DNA of 64,000 bases from Calonectria ilicicola (Eukaryota; Ascomycota; Sordariomycetes; Hypocreales; Nectriaceae): positions 930,001-994,000 of the forward strand of contig CP085830.1 of the NCBI GenBank assembly GCA_020809705.1, written 5' to 3'. The position numbers and the translations under genes were made by a program. Each line of letters begins with the position of its first letter. The stretch's first letter is position 1. The notes beneath the pieces are model-generated. The model saw only the letters and a program-made list of their open reading frames with translations. It made no database searches and was not told where the DNA came from. Shown one piece after another: positions 10,864 to 20,148 of the stretch.

Positions 10864-11025
10864 TCAACATGGCCCCTAGGTCGGGATTTGAGCGATAGTT
10901 GATACGCAAGGCTCTATTCTCAGCTAGCATCGCAAATATCAACATCAACACAGCCCCTAGGTCAGGATTTGAGCGATAGTTGATGCGCAAGGCTCTGTTC
11001 TTGGCTGGCGTCGCAGATGTCGTCG
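10864..11025. repeat. 81-bp tandem duplication with RIP-like divergence
   Basis: Two head-to-tail copies, 10864-10944 and 10945-11025, share GCCCCTAGGTC, GGATTTGAGCGATAGTTGAT and CGCAAGGCTCT. Almost all differences are transitions, and copy 1 has A where copy 2 has G, mostly as TpG to TpA. Confidence 0.75.
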
Positions 11026-11780
11026 CAGAGCAGCGGTCGTCGGGGGTTGACGGGGTCGGCGATGCCTCGGGGCACTGGAGGATGGTCGAGGCCTTTCATA
11101 GGCAGCGGTCCAAAAGAGCAGAGACAGACCCCCAGCTTCCGATTCAAAGAGGTAAGCAATGGCCGGGACGGGAAGACAAAGGCGCGACGATAGCGACGCA
11201 CACGCTGGGGACACCAGGTGGACACGGCGACTAGTCTAAAAGAGGAGGGAAAAGATACGGCAGCGAAGAATCGCGGCGGATGCCAGTAGTAAATAGAGGG
11301 CGAAAATAGGGAAATGGATGACGGGAAGGTAGGATGTGGGTGAAGAGGATGATGAATATGAGAGACGAGGACTGCATCCGCCTCTGGAAAGAATTGTGTC
11401 TCTGTATCTTCTTCATCCTTGTAATTTCAGAATTCAGCTGTCACAAAATATCCATTTGATAGGAAAAATAAATAAATAAATAAAGATCGGAAATATCCAA
11501 CCTGAATTTCTTTCTTTTTCCCTTCATTTATTTATTTCAGGCTACTTGAGAGTAAATGGGAAAAGTCAGAGAGGTAGTTAGCCAGGCCTCCAGCGAGCTC
11601 CGGCCCCATTACCGTGGTTCCAGCTAAAGCACTATCCGCTACAAGGCCAAACCACCCTCACCTTAGGAAAAAATTAGACAATTGAAGAGATATAACCGAG
11701 GTAGAGATTGAACGGGTTTGGAAGCGGCGGGCGATAGGGCTGCTCGACAGATTGATCCGGCGCCCGAGTGAGTGTCATCT
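11026..11780. other. Non-coding part of the mosaic region
   Basis: No gene is supported. An inverted pair of AATAAATA-type runs (about 11465-11482 and 11525-11540) frames a short AT-rich stretch. The GC-richer part at 11026-11220 gives ORFs on both strands, none with motif support. Confidence 0.4.
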
Positions 11781-11821
11781 TTAACTCCCACTCCACGCCC
11801 TCGTGACGCCCGTCTGATTGA

Positions 11822-11980
11822 ACTTCTTCTGAAATCGCAAGGTGTCACCGGGTACGAACAATAAGTTACCCTGCTCCTCCTCGGTTTCGCGTACCGCCAT
11901 ACCTTCGCCGTGCTCAGCGATGCGCTTCACCTCTCGGGTGACCCAGACGTCACACACGCTGGCGCAAAGCCTTCTGTATC
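11822..11980 (-). pseudogene. Possible coding fragment, family unknown
   Basis: The minus strand reads a protein-like stretch ([16 protein letters not shown], then [18 protein letters not shown]) without start or splice signals. It sits in the fragment-rich region and resembles no family I can name. It could be chance, though the residue pattern favours a decayed exon. Confidence 0.3.
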
Positions 11981-12035
11981 TTCCGGTGCTACCATAGCGG
12001 CTCCATGAGATACGTCCATAACTGTCAATGCGGTA

Positions 12036-12180
12036 AATCTTGCGATAGCAGCAAGACTCAGCTACCAATTTCGAGGAGGTAGTACTTCCAGCAGCTATCT
12101 GAGGCCAGAGCCTCCCGAAATCCCATTGAGGGAACCATAATGCCCGTCATTCAAGCAAAACTATATTTCTCACCTCATCT
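12036..12180 (+). repeat. Repeat modules A-B, permuted partner of 10470-10622
   Basis: Module A (CTTGCGATAGCAGCAAG, CCAATTTCGAGGAGGTAGTA) at 12036-12088 is followed by module B (AGCAGCTATCTGAGGCC, CCTCCCGAAATCCCATTGAGG) at 12089-12180. The copy at 10470-10622 is inverted relative to this one and has the modules swapped. Confidence 0.7.
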
Positions 12181-13189
12181 AACCCCTTCAACGAAGCTGA
12201 ACAATAAATAGAGACCTCTGGTGGCTTCCCCCACCCCCAGCGTCAAGGATAAGTCAATGGCAGCTGCACCAGGGACATCAAGCTTGGTGCCTCCTGGCTC
12301 GATCGTTAGCGAAAGTGCCAAAGCCTGGCCAATGACTCTGCCTCGAACGAGATAAAGACAACCACTCCTTTCATAATTCACGCTCATCACTTTTTCGAGA
12401 GATACCAACCACATTGGCAATGAAATCATCTGTGGTCGCGCGCTACGCTCGGGGTTGGCGAAAACTTTTTTTTTTTTTAGAATGTCTGTGGAAGGTAATG
12501 AAATGGATGTGAAAATGGGAATAAGGCTAGCACTCGCGCCGGAACCATGGAGCTTAAATAACGTGCTCATTCCAGCCCAATTTGTATCCGATGTTCATGA
12601 AGCCGAAGCGCCGAAGCCCGTTTTGCGAATGGGGCCAGCTAAGTAGAATAGGAAAGCAGTGGATCAGCTCCCCACCGGATTCAATCTGTCTAGGTGGCAC
12701 TGATTGTGATGGACTAGCCCGAATGGCAACTATAGTTGGGTGTCAATGATAGTTATTTGTATATTTAATGAATAAGATTCCTTTTCTACTCCCTTTCTCC
12801 TCTTGACCTGCTTTTCTAACTTCTGTCATCTCAATTGGCTTCCTAACTTCTTCCTACTCTATAAAACTAGGCCTATGGCTCAACTCCTTGCGCCGATTTC
12901 CGTTTTGAGCGTTTAGATGATTTCCTGGCGCTACTTAGAGACCTTATACTCATTCTGATTTCCAAATTTAGTTGTCGGGCCGCATGTGGCACACTCCTTC
13001 TCGAGCCAAGACTCATCGTGCTATCTGAGAAGGGCACTGATCTGGCTGGTGAATCGTCTTCTTCGTCTAGAAAGCCGCCCCCTGGTGATGCAACAACGGG
13101 TCGCAACCGATTTCTCTTCCTATCAACACGGTGATCCGCGTTCGTGGATGTTCAGTGGGGATAGGACGCTCACGCCTTGGTTGCCTGAG
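12181..13189. other. Non-coding part of the mosaic region
   Basis: No intact gene is seen. A run of 12 T lies near 12467-12479. A minus-strand stretch at 12873-13106 (SMSLGSRRSVPHAARQLNLE) has coding flavour but no start, stop or splice context I can trust. Confidence 0.35.
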
Positions 13190-13780
13190 TAAAAGGTCGT
13201 CTGCGGTCAGGTCGTCATTGGAGAATAGAAATGACGTCGCATTCTGAGGTCGAGTGGGAGACGCTAGGATGTTGGGCAATTTCGTTGGATCATCTAAGAG
13301 TGATCAAACAGGAAAGCCGTGGTTTCAGCCGGATCAGTTAGCGATTTTTTGAACTGACTCTTGAAGACGAGCTCCCGGGCGTCTTCTGTAAGCTTCAAAT
13401 CGACTCTCTCGTTGGGCCTGAAGTGGAGTTGCTCGTGTAGCCTTCTGAGGTTGAATCGGGTTTCTACTTTTACCGACTCAGCGTTGACTCTTCCTAGTAG
13501 GTCTCGAATCATGGCGAGAACCTGAGGAATATCCTCTTTGTCGGGATTGCCGTCCTCGGTGTACTTAAAGACGTTTTTCAGCAATAGCGGGCAGGTCGTG
13601 ATTAGAAGATCAAAACTACACCGGGTCCTGAGGTCGAGTGGGCGACATTGGGGTGAGTGGCAGGATGAGGTCCTGTTTTGTTCGTGTTGGGCAATTTCGT
13701 TGGATCGTCTCAGCAGAAGGTCGTGATTAAATGATCGAAGCGACGTCGGGTTCTGAGGTCGAGTGGGTGACACTGGGCGG
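13190..13780 (+). repeat. Direct repeats flanking the RhoGEF fragment
   Basis: The motif TTCTGAGGTCGAGTGGG (with small changes) occurs at about 13241, 13626 and 13751. TTGGGCAATTTCGTTGGATC occurs at about 13272-13291 and 13687-13706. The unit carrying both motifs is roughly 100-130 bp. Copies lie on both sides of the RhoGEF fragment at 13294-13590, and a diverged inverted copy lies at 16716-16808. Confidence 0.75.
13294..13590 (-). pseudogene. Truncated RhoGEF (Rom2/Tus1-type) gene fragment
   Basis: The minus strand reads LLLKNVFKYTEDGNPDKED, then PQVLAMIRDLLGRVNAES, FNLRRLHEQLHFRPNERVDL and ARELVFKSQFKKS, ending LFDHS and a stop. This matches what I remember of fungal Rho1-GEFs at the end of the Dbl-homology domain and the start of the PH domain. 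Only about 95 residues remain: the catalytic DH core upstream and the PH and CNH parts downstream are missing. Both ends run straight into repeat units. It is a non-functional copy; the intact parent gene should lie elsewhere in the genome. Confidence 0.7.
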
Positions 13781-14726
13781 GTGATGGGATGAGGTACCAT
13801 TATCCAAGCAGCTGATTGATGCGCCGTTAACGATAGTTAGCTGATGGGAGAGGCAGGTTGCTCGTCCACTGCCGCGGTCCTCCGAAAGTCGCTTCGACCA
13901 CTCACATGTGCTGCTGGGCTCCAGCCTTCCACCCCTCTCCGACCTCACTAGTGGCCCTTGTTGTTGTTTGTGACGACACTGCCCGCTCTGCTAAAAAGAG
14001 CTGGCGCACCGCTTGGATACTGTCCTGAAGCTTGGGAGGGGCATGTTGCAGTCGGTGGAGAATTAAGGCAGAACCTCCGTATGACGCACCGCTGCCTGTC
14101 GTTGCCAACTTGGCCGCATAATGTATAGGAGAAGAGAAATCTAATAGGAAGGCACATCTCCATCGCTGACAAAGGTGGATCAAGAAATCAGAGAATCGAC
14201 GACCCTGTTGTATGCCACCGACTGCGACATGTCCCTCCCAAACATTCTTTCCAGAGACGGATGCAGTGATAGTCTCTCATCTGGGTCATCCTCTTCGCCC
14301 GCATCTTACCTCTCCATTCATTTCTTGATTGGAGCCGGCTCCTGCCCCAGCATAGGCATTGTTCTCTTCCTTATCTTCTGTCTTGGCGCGCACAGTGTTG
14401 AGTTCCTTGACCTACTCCATCATCTAGTCAAACAAAGGCTGGGCATCTTGTATTCAAATGTGATTTGTACAATCCTACTTAAAAAGTAGTAGCTGATTGT
14501 AAATTACAGACAAACGCTTAAGGATAGTTTGTTTACAAAGATCTTATAGGAGAGAGACAGTAAGTATTTCTATGGTCTCAAGGAGATATCTTTAGTTCAG
14601 TCGCAGACATTAGATGGAGTGTAAAGTATTGTAGAATGCAATCACTAGTCGGTTAAGGAGAGTCAGTCGCAGCTCAGTTGCATTACAGCATGGTCAAACC
14701 GAACAGCTCGGGATTAAGCTCTCTTC
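13781..14726. other. Non-coding part of the mosaic region
   Basis: ORFs on both strands at 13902-14489 (for example ALILHRLQHAPPKLQDSIQA on the minus strand) look partly protein-like but are unassignable. No splice structure, start or family motif supports a gene. Confidence 0.35.
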
Positions 14727-14965
14727 TGGCGGTCGACACATTGATCGGTGTGAACCGAGGGGAACATCGCAGGGTTCGTCGATCGATCAATTGGCGCAAT
14801 TGAGGTCTGCTCCTCGCCAGCATCAGCTGTGACAGAGCCCTGGTGGTTGGCGGCAGCCTCTATAGCTCCCTGCTGCCTGAGCTCATTGGCTTCTTTGGCG
14901 GTCGACATATTAATGGATGTGAATCGAGGGGGGCAGCACGGGGTTCGCCGACTGATCAATTGGCC
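14727..14965 (-). repeat. Duplicated 5' gene segment (about 70-bp copies)
   Basis: Copies at 14727-14796 and 14896-14965 share GGCGGTCGACA, GTGAA-CGAGGGG, GGGTTCG-CGA and GATCAATTGGC. On the minus strand copy 14896-14965 runs into ATGTCGACCGCC, the start of the fragment at 14800-14908. Differences include CpA to TpA and TpG to TpA changes. Confidence 0.7.
14800..14908 (-). pseudogene. 5' fragment of a conserved small fungal protein gene
   Basis: From ATG 14908 the minus strand reads MSTAKEANELRQQGAIEAAA then NHQGSVTADAGEEQ. This start resembles a conserved hypothetical protein I recall from many filamentous fungi. After about 36 residues it runs into the second copy of its own upstream segment and the resemblance is lost. 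It is a truncated copy with no function that can be inferred. Confidence 0.5.
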
Positions 14966-15024
14966 GCGTGCATTGAGCCGGTGAGGTGCCATTTGATAAA
15001 GGAGTATCCATTGTGCGGCACAGG

Positions 15025-15138
15025 TGATGAAGCTGTAGTCAACGCGGTGGTTAGCAATGGGACACTTGGAGGTGCGATCACAACGCTCCACGTACATTAA
15101 GCCAGACGGGACAGCACAACATTGATGAAGCTGTAGTC
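15025..15138 (+). repeat. 16-bp direct repeat at a fragment junction
   Basis: TGATGAAGCTGTAGTC occurs exactly at 15025-15040 and 15123-15138. The second copy abuts the point where TB2/DP1 homology stops (15139). Confidence 0.75.
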
Positions 15139-15309
15139 GAGCTTCAGGTACTCCATGCCCGCCCCCGTAAGACGGTTGTGGGTGCTGGTGATGAGATCAT
15201 CGATCTGGGCTTCGTTTTCCTGGAGGAAAGGGTGGACCTGCTCCTCGTAAAGGATGCGAGCGCCCTGCGTCTGGGGCATGATAAGGTAGAGGAGGAAGAG
15301 GAGTCGCGA
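15139..15309 (-). pseudogene. TB2/DP1-HVA22 (REEP/Yop1-like) gene fragment
   Basis: The minus strand reads LLFLLYLIMPQTQGARILYE, then EQVHPFLQENEAQIDDLITS, THNRLTGAGMEYLKL. This is the characteristic C-terminal half of the TB2/DP1, HVA22 family, membrane-shaping proteins of the ER. The N-terminal membrane hairpin is missing and homology ends abruptly at 15139, next to a 16-bp repeat. An ORF (15097-15360) spans it, but the fused ends are unrelated. I call it a captured or duplicated fragment, not a gene. Confidence 0.65.
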
Positions 15310-15360
15310 ATCAACAGGCTTGTTTGCCTTCCGAGCCCGCCAACTTGTGGTTTTAGACAC

Positions 15361-16224
15361 TCCATGTCAGCTGGCAATAGGTGATAGGGGAGGGGTGGTA
15401 GGGGAAGGGCAAAGGGAAAAGAGGTGATTTTGGGAAGGCTGTTGCTGTCTGGTGTAATCAGTCTGGCCCACGAGCAACACCAGTGATGACCTCAAGGCTT
15501 TTGCGGCTCCAGTAATGCCGACACTCCTTGGCATGTTAGTGCCTCGACGGAGGAAACCAGAGTCGAAGAAATCGATGTCGAGCTGATGCCCTAATGGATA
15601 CCTTGTCCTCGGTCACCCGCGACCACATTAGTATTTCATTGAGGCCACGCGGTCCCCGTAAGATTCCCGAAGATGATGGTGTACAATTTTTGAGGATATC
15701 GGTAAGATTGCACCCTGAGATAATCCTCTGATTTAGGCTCACGAGCCTGGTTGATGAAACAAAACATTGCTAGGTTTCAAAGAACTTATCGATTATTTCA
15801 TCCTTCTCAGCCTTTGCTACTCGACATCCATATTCGAATGTCATCCCTTATCTCTGACTTTATCATCAACCCCGCCCTACAACAGACTCGTCGATTCTTC
15901 GAGATTTCTCGATCCACCTTTCCAGCGATGAAGATGTGGTCGAGTGTCCCTTTGAACTCCAGATTTTCCGGGAGTTTGCCGCCACAGAGAAGATGACACT
16001 TGGCTTTATCTGCATGCCAACCTCGGCGAGTTTGTACAAGAGGGCGAAACCTCCATCCTACCCTTCGAGGAGACATCAGAAACGGAACAGGCACTTAGGT
16101 GTCAGCACTATTTCATATCTAACCTTAAAGCTCTTCAACAAACCTTCCAGGTTCATTTGCATTTTTTCTTTTTGTCTATCAACAACAAAGATCACGCAAC
16201 CTGGACTCGGCATACTGTGCAAAA
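15361..16224. other. Mosaic region with frame-shifted coding traces
   Basis: Around 15900-16190 (+) protein-like pieces appear in different frames (FELQIFREFAATEK, then after a shift TWLYLHANLGEFVQEGETS, then ALRCQHYFISNLKAL). Together they look like one exon with a frameshift and later in-frame stops. I cannot name the family. Confidence 0.35.
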
Positions 16225-16914
16225 GGGCTATATCACGAAATAGATCCTCGGCACCAAAGATATCCTCGACATCTTGAGCTAATGGGTCGACAACAAAGGT
16301 TTTCTCAGCACTGGCACAAAGGCAGCCTCAAGGGCCAAGGCGCGATAGGAGGATTCAATTTAATTATAAGAGAATCTATATCCTCGCCCATCATCACCAC
16401 TACTAGCATGTACCAAACGGAATCGGTATCAGATCATTTTCTGAACAAAAGTTACCATAGGAACTGCCAACGCCGCCATGCCCGGAAATTATAACCTGCG
16501 GGATATGAAGAGTCCAAAGCTACTGAATTCGACCTGAGAAATCTATATTTATCAGAAATACAGCCAACATCAACCAAAAAACCGACCGAGATACCCATTG
16601 CGGAAGTCACGAAACATCTGGACCCAAGGAGGATGGTGCGCCAAATTTCATGCAGCAAGTCACGCAAGTCCATTTATACGATGAAGCGAGAAGAAGGTTG
16701 GCCCGCGCCGGTGCCGCTCACTTGAACTTAGAACCCGCCGTCGTTCCGATCTCCCAATGATGACTTGACCGCAGACCTTTTTCCCAAACGATCCAACGAA
16801 ATTGCTCAGCATCGACACAAGGGCGCCTTTTCGTTCGGCAACCTCAAAGGCCGAAAGGGCTATGCCACCAAATAGATCTTCGACATCTTGAGCCAATGGG
16901 TCACCAAGAAAGGT
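16225..16914 (-). repeat. Diverged direct repeat encoding DPLAQDVEDxFG
   Basis: Segments 16225-16302 and 16857-16914 are similar (GGGCTAT, AAATAGATC, CTCGACATCTTGAGC/CTTCGACATCTTGAGC, AATGGGTC). Minus-strand reading gives VDPLAQDVEDIFGAEDLF for the first and GDPLAQDVEDLFGGIAL for the second, which has a short internal deletion. They look like duplicated pieces of one unidentified gene. Confidence 0.6.
16716..16808 (-). repeat. Inverted, diverged copy of the 13.2-13.8 kb repeat unit
   Basis: On the minus strand this reads GAGCAATTTCGTTGGATCG, AAAGGTCTGCGGTCAAGTCA, TCATTGGGAGATCGGAACGA, then CGGGTTCTAAGTTCAAGTGA. The same order of motifs is seen on the plus strand at 13190-13260 and 13686-13770. 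Confidence 0.65.
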
Positions 16915-18106
16915 TCGCCCGGCGTAACTGAGGCTCTTATCGCTAGATGAGCTGCCTTGGGTGTCGATGTGTAACCAACTCTCACTACTTCAAGACTCTG
17001 AAGGCGATGTATATAGCCACCAATGACAACGGCCCACCATCGCCTCACTCATCGCCCTATGTCCACTGCCTAATTAAAAACCTTGAGTGTATATAGGTGA
17101 CTGTCCCCTCCTTTGAGGGGTAGCTCAAACTTGGTTGCCAAAACGGCAGCTCAGCAGCCTGTACCCGTTGCGCCGTACAAAAAAAGCTTGAGTACTTTGG
17201 ACATACCGTCTATCTGTGTTTCCCCCGTACGCAACGCTTGTCGATAGGCCATATGCGAAATCCCTTGTACTACCAGCCCTCGATCAACATCCAAAGTGCA
17301 AACTCGGAAACCACCACTAATCGTCAGCCCTCTCCCTCCGATGATATAAGCGAGTGGATTCATTGTCAAATTGGTCTCCGTCGTTTATTTTGGAAGCATA
17401 GTCCCATTGTCTACCGCAATATTCGCCCTAAGCCCGGGAACCATAGATGCGCCGGAAGAAGGAGTCGAGACCGGTTCTTGGTTGGTTGATAGTGATGGCC
17501 GATGAAGCTCCCGACAGTTGGCACTCCTGCTTTTTAGCGAGTGTTGCTTTGCTGTTGCGTTAAGATGGGAAGAAAAGCCAAGGTGGCGACGGGGTTGTGT
17601 TGTATCTTTGCGGGAAGCATTTTCCTATTCCCTCTGTGGCAGGAGGCTCAGGCTCAGTAAGAGACCACGCCTCTTATTGTTGTATAGTGTATATTGCAAT
17701 GCTACCTATCCAGATAATTTACACCAAATCTTATACAAGTCTGAGGCGACAACCTGGTGGCTCCAGCGGGATGAGAAGACTTTTTACATTATTGAAATGC
17801 AGCTCCGCGAGCGCTGTGACAATTTAAAAATTTCATCTCCAATACTTGATAGAAAATTCTATTAGAGCCCAGTATTAAAATGCGTCCCCCCAACTCAAGC
17901 CATCTAATTCAACTTCTTTCCACATCTTACTCAATCACTAGAACAACTCGCACTCTATACTTGCATGATAACTTGCATAAACAAACTCGCTTGCCAGCTT
18001 GCGTGGTATATTTACATCCATCTAATTTCCATCTTATCTATAATACACTCCATTCAAGAATCAGAAAATGATATATACAAAGTAGGTAGGTTAAAAAGCC
18101 CGTTTT
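16915..18106. other. Right end of mosaic and intergenic region, no supported gene
   Basis: Minus-strand traces at 17151-17480 (NPLAYIIGGRGLTISGGF, CTLDVDRGLVVQGISHMAYR) look protein-like but are broken and unassigned. From 17500 to 18106 nothing is supported; the last part is the 3' flank of the DUF6055 gene. Confidence 0.4.
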
Positions 18107-19405
18107 TTAAGCAGTAGCACCGGTGATGCTGACAGTGTAGTCAAGACCAGTGCTGACCTCGGAGGTCAGGGAGAAGCCGTTGTACATGATGGGCTCGGAG
18201 GGAGCATTGGCGACAACCAGGCTGATCTCCTCGTTGGCGGTGACGGCAGCAGAGCCGGAGCCGTTGGCGAGGCTGATGTAGCGGACAGAGCCAGCAGTCT
18301 TCTCGCGGACGGCGAGGGTGGCGACAAACTCCTTCTGGGCAGTCACCTTGACCTCAACGGTAGTGGCACCAGAGGTGGTCAGGGGGATGATGTTGGATCC
18401 CATGTAGCGGGGAGCGCGTGCCGACTTCACCTTGTAGGAACCGCTGCCCTGGGAGTCGAGGTTGGCGTAGTTGAGGGTGGAGCGCTGGTTGAGGAAGACC
18501 TCGTTGGCCTTGGCGTGGCCAATGTCGACGTAGGCCATGTGAGCCCAGTAGCTGCCGACAACCTGGCCGATGGTGGCGTTGGTGGAAACGCGAGACAGAA
18601 CGTGGAGGGGAGTCTCGTTGCTGTCGGCCTTGTACTGGAGCATCATCTGGCGAAGAGTGTCCTGGCCGAGGCCGGCGAACTTGTCGGGGTTGTTGGTGAG
18701 GTAGGTGAAAAAGGGCCAGGCCTGGTAGTAGTTGCCGGAGCCAGCGGTTCCATCGACGATAACCTGGAACGAGTCGCCAATGACCTTGTTGAGCTCAATA
18801 TCGGTGCCAGTGGCCTCGACACCGTTGGCAGTACGGGCATCAGCGCAGAGATCAGAGGTTCCGTAGGTGTCAGCAACCCAGTTGGCAAAAGTTTCCCACC
18901 AGGCTCCGGTGTTCTCCTGGTTGACCCAAGTCTTCTGGTGGTAGTGCAGGGCGTGGCCGAACTCGTGGACAGTCACAGCGGGAGTGGTGAGGTACTCGCC
19001 GAGGACATCAAGATAGCCGTAACCAGTTGCGGCATCCGAGTGCATGACACCAGCAGCTCCACCATCAAGGGAGCTGACCCGGTAGGCGTTGATCTTGTAC
19101 CAGGGGCCGTTGTCGTTGTCAGCGTTGTAAGACAGGCCGGAAGATCGGTACTTGAGCTTGGTCACGAAGCAGTCGTAGGTGGCCTCGAGCATGGCCAGAG
19201 CAGACTTGCTAGCGCTTGCATCGGCATTGTAAACACGGAAGTGGTCAGAATCAACAAAGTTGGAGCCTCCAGGGCCCACGTTGGGGTTGGCAGTGAAAGT
19301 GGCCGGCTCGGAACCGGATGTGGCGGTAGCGGCCTGGGGGAGCGCCTGGCTTCCCGAGATGCAGGCAAAGAGGAGGGCGACAGCGAGCTGGTTAGTCTTG
19401 GCCAT
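18107..19405 (-). CDS. Secreted DUF6055-type metalloprotease-like protein
   Basis: Single-exon gene of 432 aa. Residues 1-21 form a signal peptide (AVALLFACISGSQA with cleavage near ALPQA). The core has a zinc-protease signature HEFGH (residues 147-151), extended as HEFGHALHYH, with a downstream Glu in WWETFANWVAD (E171) in the position of the third zinc ligand of gluzincins. Fungal proteins of this kind are labelled DUF6055, some formerly 'dockerin type 1'. A zinc peptidase acting outside the cell is likely but unproven. Codons are strongly C/G-ending, unlike the neighbours, which suggests high expression. A long ORF on the opposite strand is an artefact of this bias. Confidence 0.85.
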   Translation of the reverse strand: MAKTNQLAVALLFACISGSQALPQAATATSGSEPATFTANPNVGPGGSNFVDSDHFRVYNADASASKSALAMLEATYDCFVTKLKYRSSGLSYNADNDNGPWYKINAYRVSSLDGGAAGVMHSDAATGYGYLDVLGEYLTTPAVTVHEFGHALHYHQKTWVNQENTGAWWETFANWVADTYGTSDLCADARTANGVEATGTDIELNKVIGDSFQVIVDGTAGSGNYYQAWPFFTYLTNNPDKFAGLGQDTLRQMMLQYKADSNETPLHVLSRVSTNATIGQVVGSYWAHMAYVDIGHAKANEVFLNQRSTLNYANLDSQGSGSYKVKSARAPRYMGSNIIPLTTSGATTVEVKVTAQKEFVATLAVREKTAGSVRYISLANGSGSAAVTANEEISLVVANAPSEPIMYNGFSLTSEVSTGLDYTVSITGATA

Positions 19406-19546
19406 TTTGAAAGAATATAGTTGTTTTGAAATTAAAAAAAATCACAAAAAAATGAATGAAGATGGATTGATGGATGAATCGAATGAATGAATAGAGTGCG
19501 TGTCTGTCGGATCGAACCGAGAAAGAAACGGCTCCATGGGCAGTTG

Positions 19547-19553
19547 TTTTATA
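19547..19553 (-). promoter_or_regulatory. TATA box of the DUF6055 gene
   Basis: On the minus strand GTATAAAA lies about 140 bp upstream of ATG 19405, a usual distance in filamentous fungi. It fits the strong codon bias of the gene. Confidence 0.5.
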
Positions 19554-20148
19554 CATGTCATGATGAACCTGCCAAGATATTCGAGGGGGCTATTCCCGTA
19601 CCGCAACTTGAGCCCTCATTGGTGCGATAATTGACCCCATTGTTTAGTCTTGGCCCTGTCAGGTTCGGTTTCGACTTGTTAATACAGACGAAACATGTAT
19701 CCATTCCGCCATGGCCCGATGTGGAAAGACCCCGGTGCGGCGCAGGGTTCAAGCGACCGTCGGCCCATGTTCTGTAACAGGAGAGTGGGAACATGGCTAG
19801 TCCAGCGAGTATGCTTAGTTACGAGGTTGAAAGAAAAGACTAATAATGCTTGGTCGGTATCGCATGCGCCGACTGACTTTTGCTAGAGGCTTCAGGTCGG
19901 TCCGGCGCTCTGGTCGCGTCCGTTCTCAAAGCAGACATGTTCTAGAAGGTTGGCCGAGGAGGTGTCATGGCGAGATTGGGAATGGAGCTTGGAGCGCATG
20001 GAATGGTCTCATGACGCCATGGCCATTCCGGGCTTTAGCCGATGTCGCCATGGGCTCCTGATGTGACTGTGACTGTGACTTGCTATCTCCAAGCTTAATC
20101 TCTTCTCCCCGCAGCCATCGAGCAGCTTCACGGCCCTGGAACGAGACC

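Noticed and set aside
12466..12480. Poly-T run as the tail of a retroposed sequence on the minus strand
   Set aside because: The adjoining sequence shows no retrotransposon or processed-gene features and no target-site duplication that I can see.
16282..17865. Several 60-115 codon ORFs in the right part of the mosaic
   Set aside because: They have no starts in good context, no splice sites and no motifs; only the repeats and short coding traces in this part are supported.
18515..19420. 301-codon ORF opposite the DUF6055 gene
   Set aside because: It mirrors the strongly biased codons of the true gene, lacks any motif and is Val/Gly-rich in an unnatural way.
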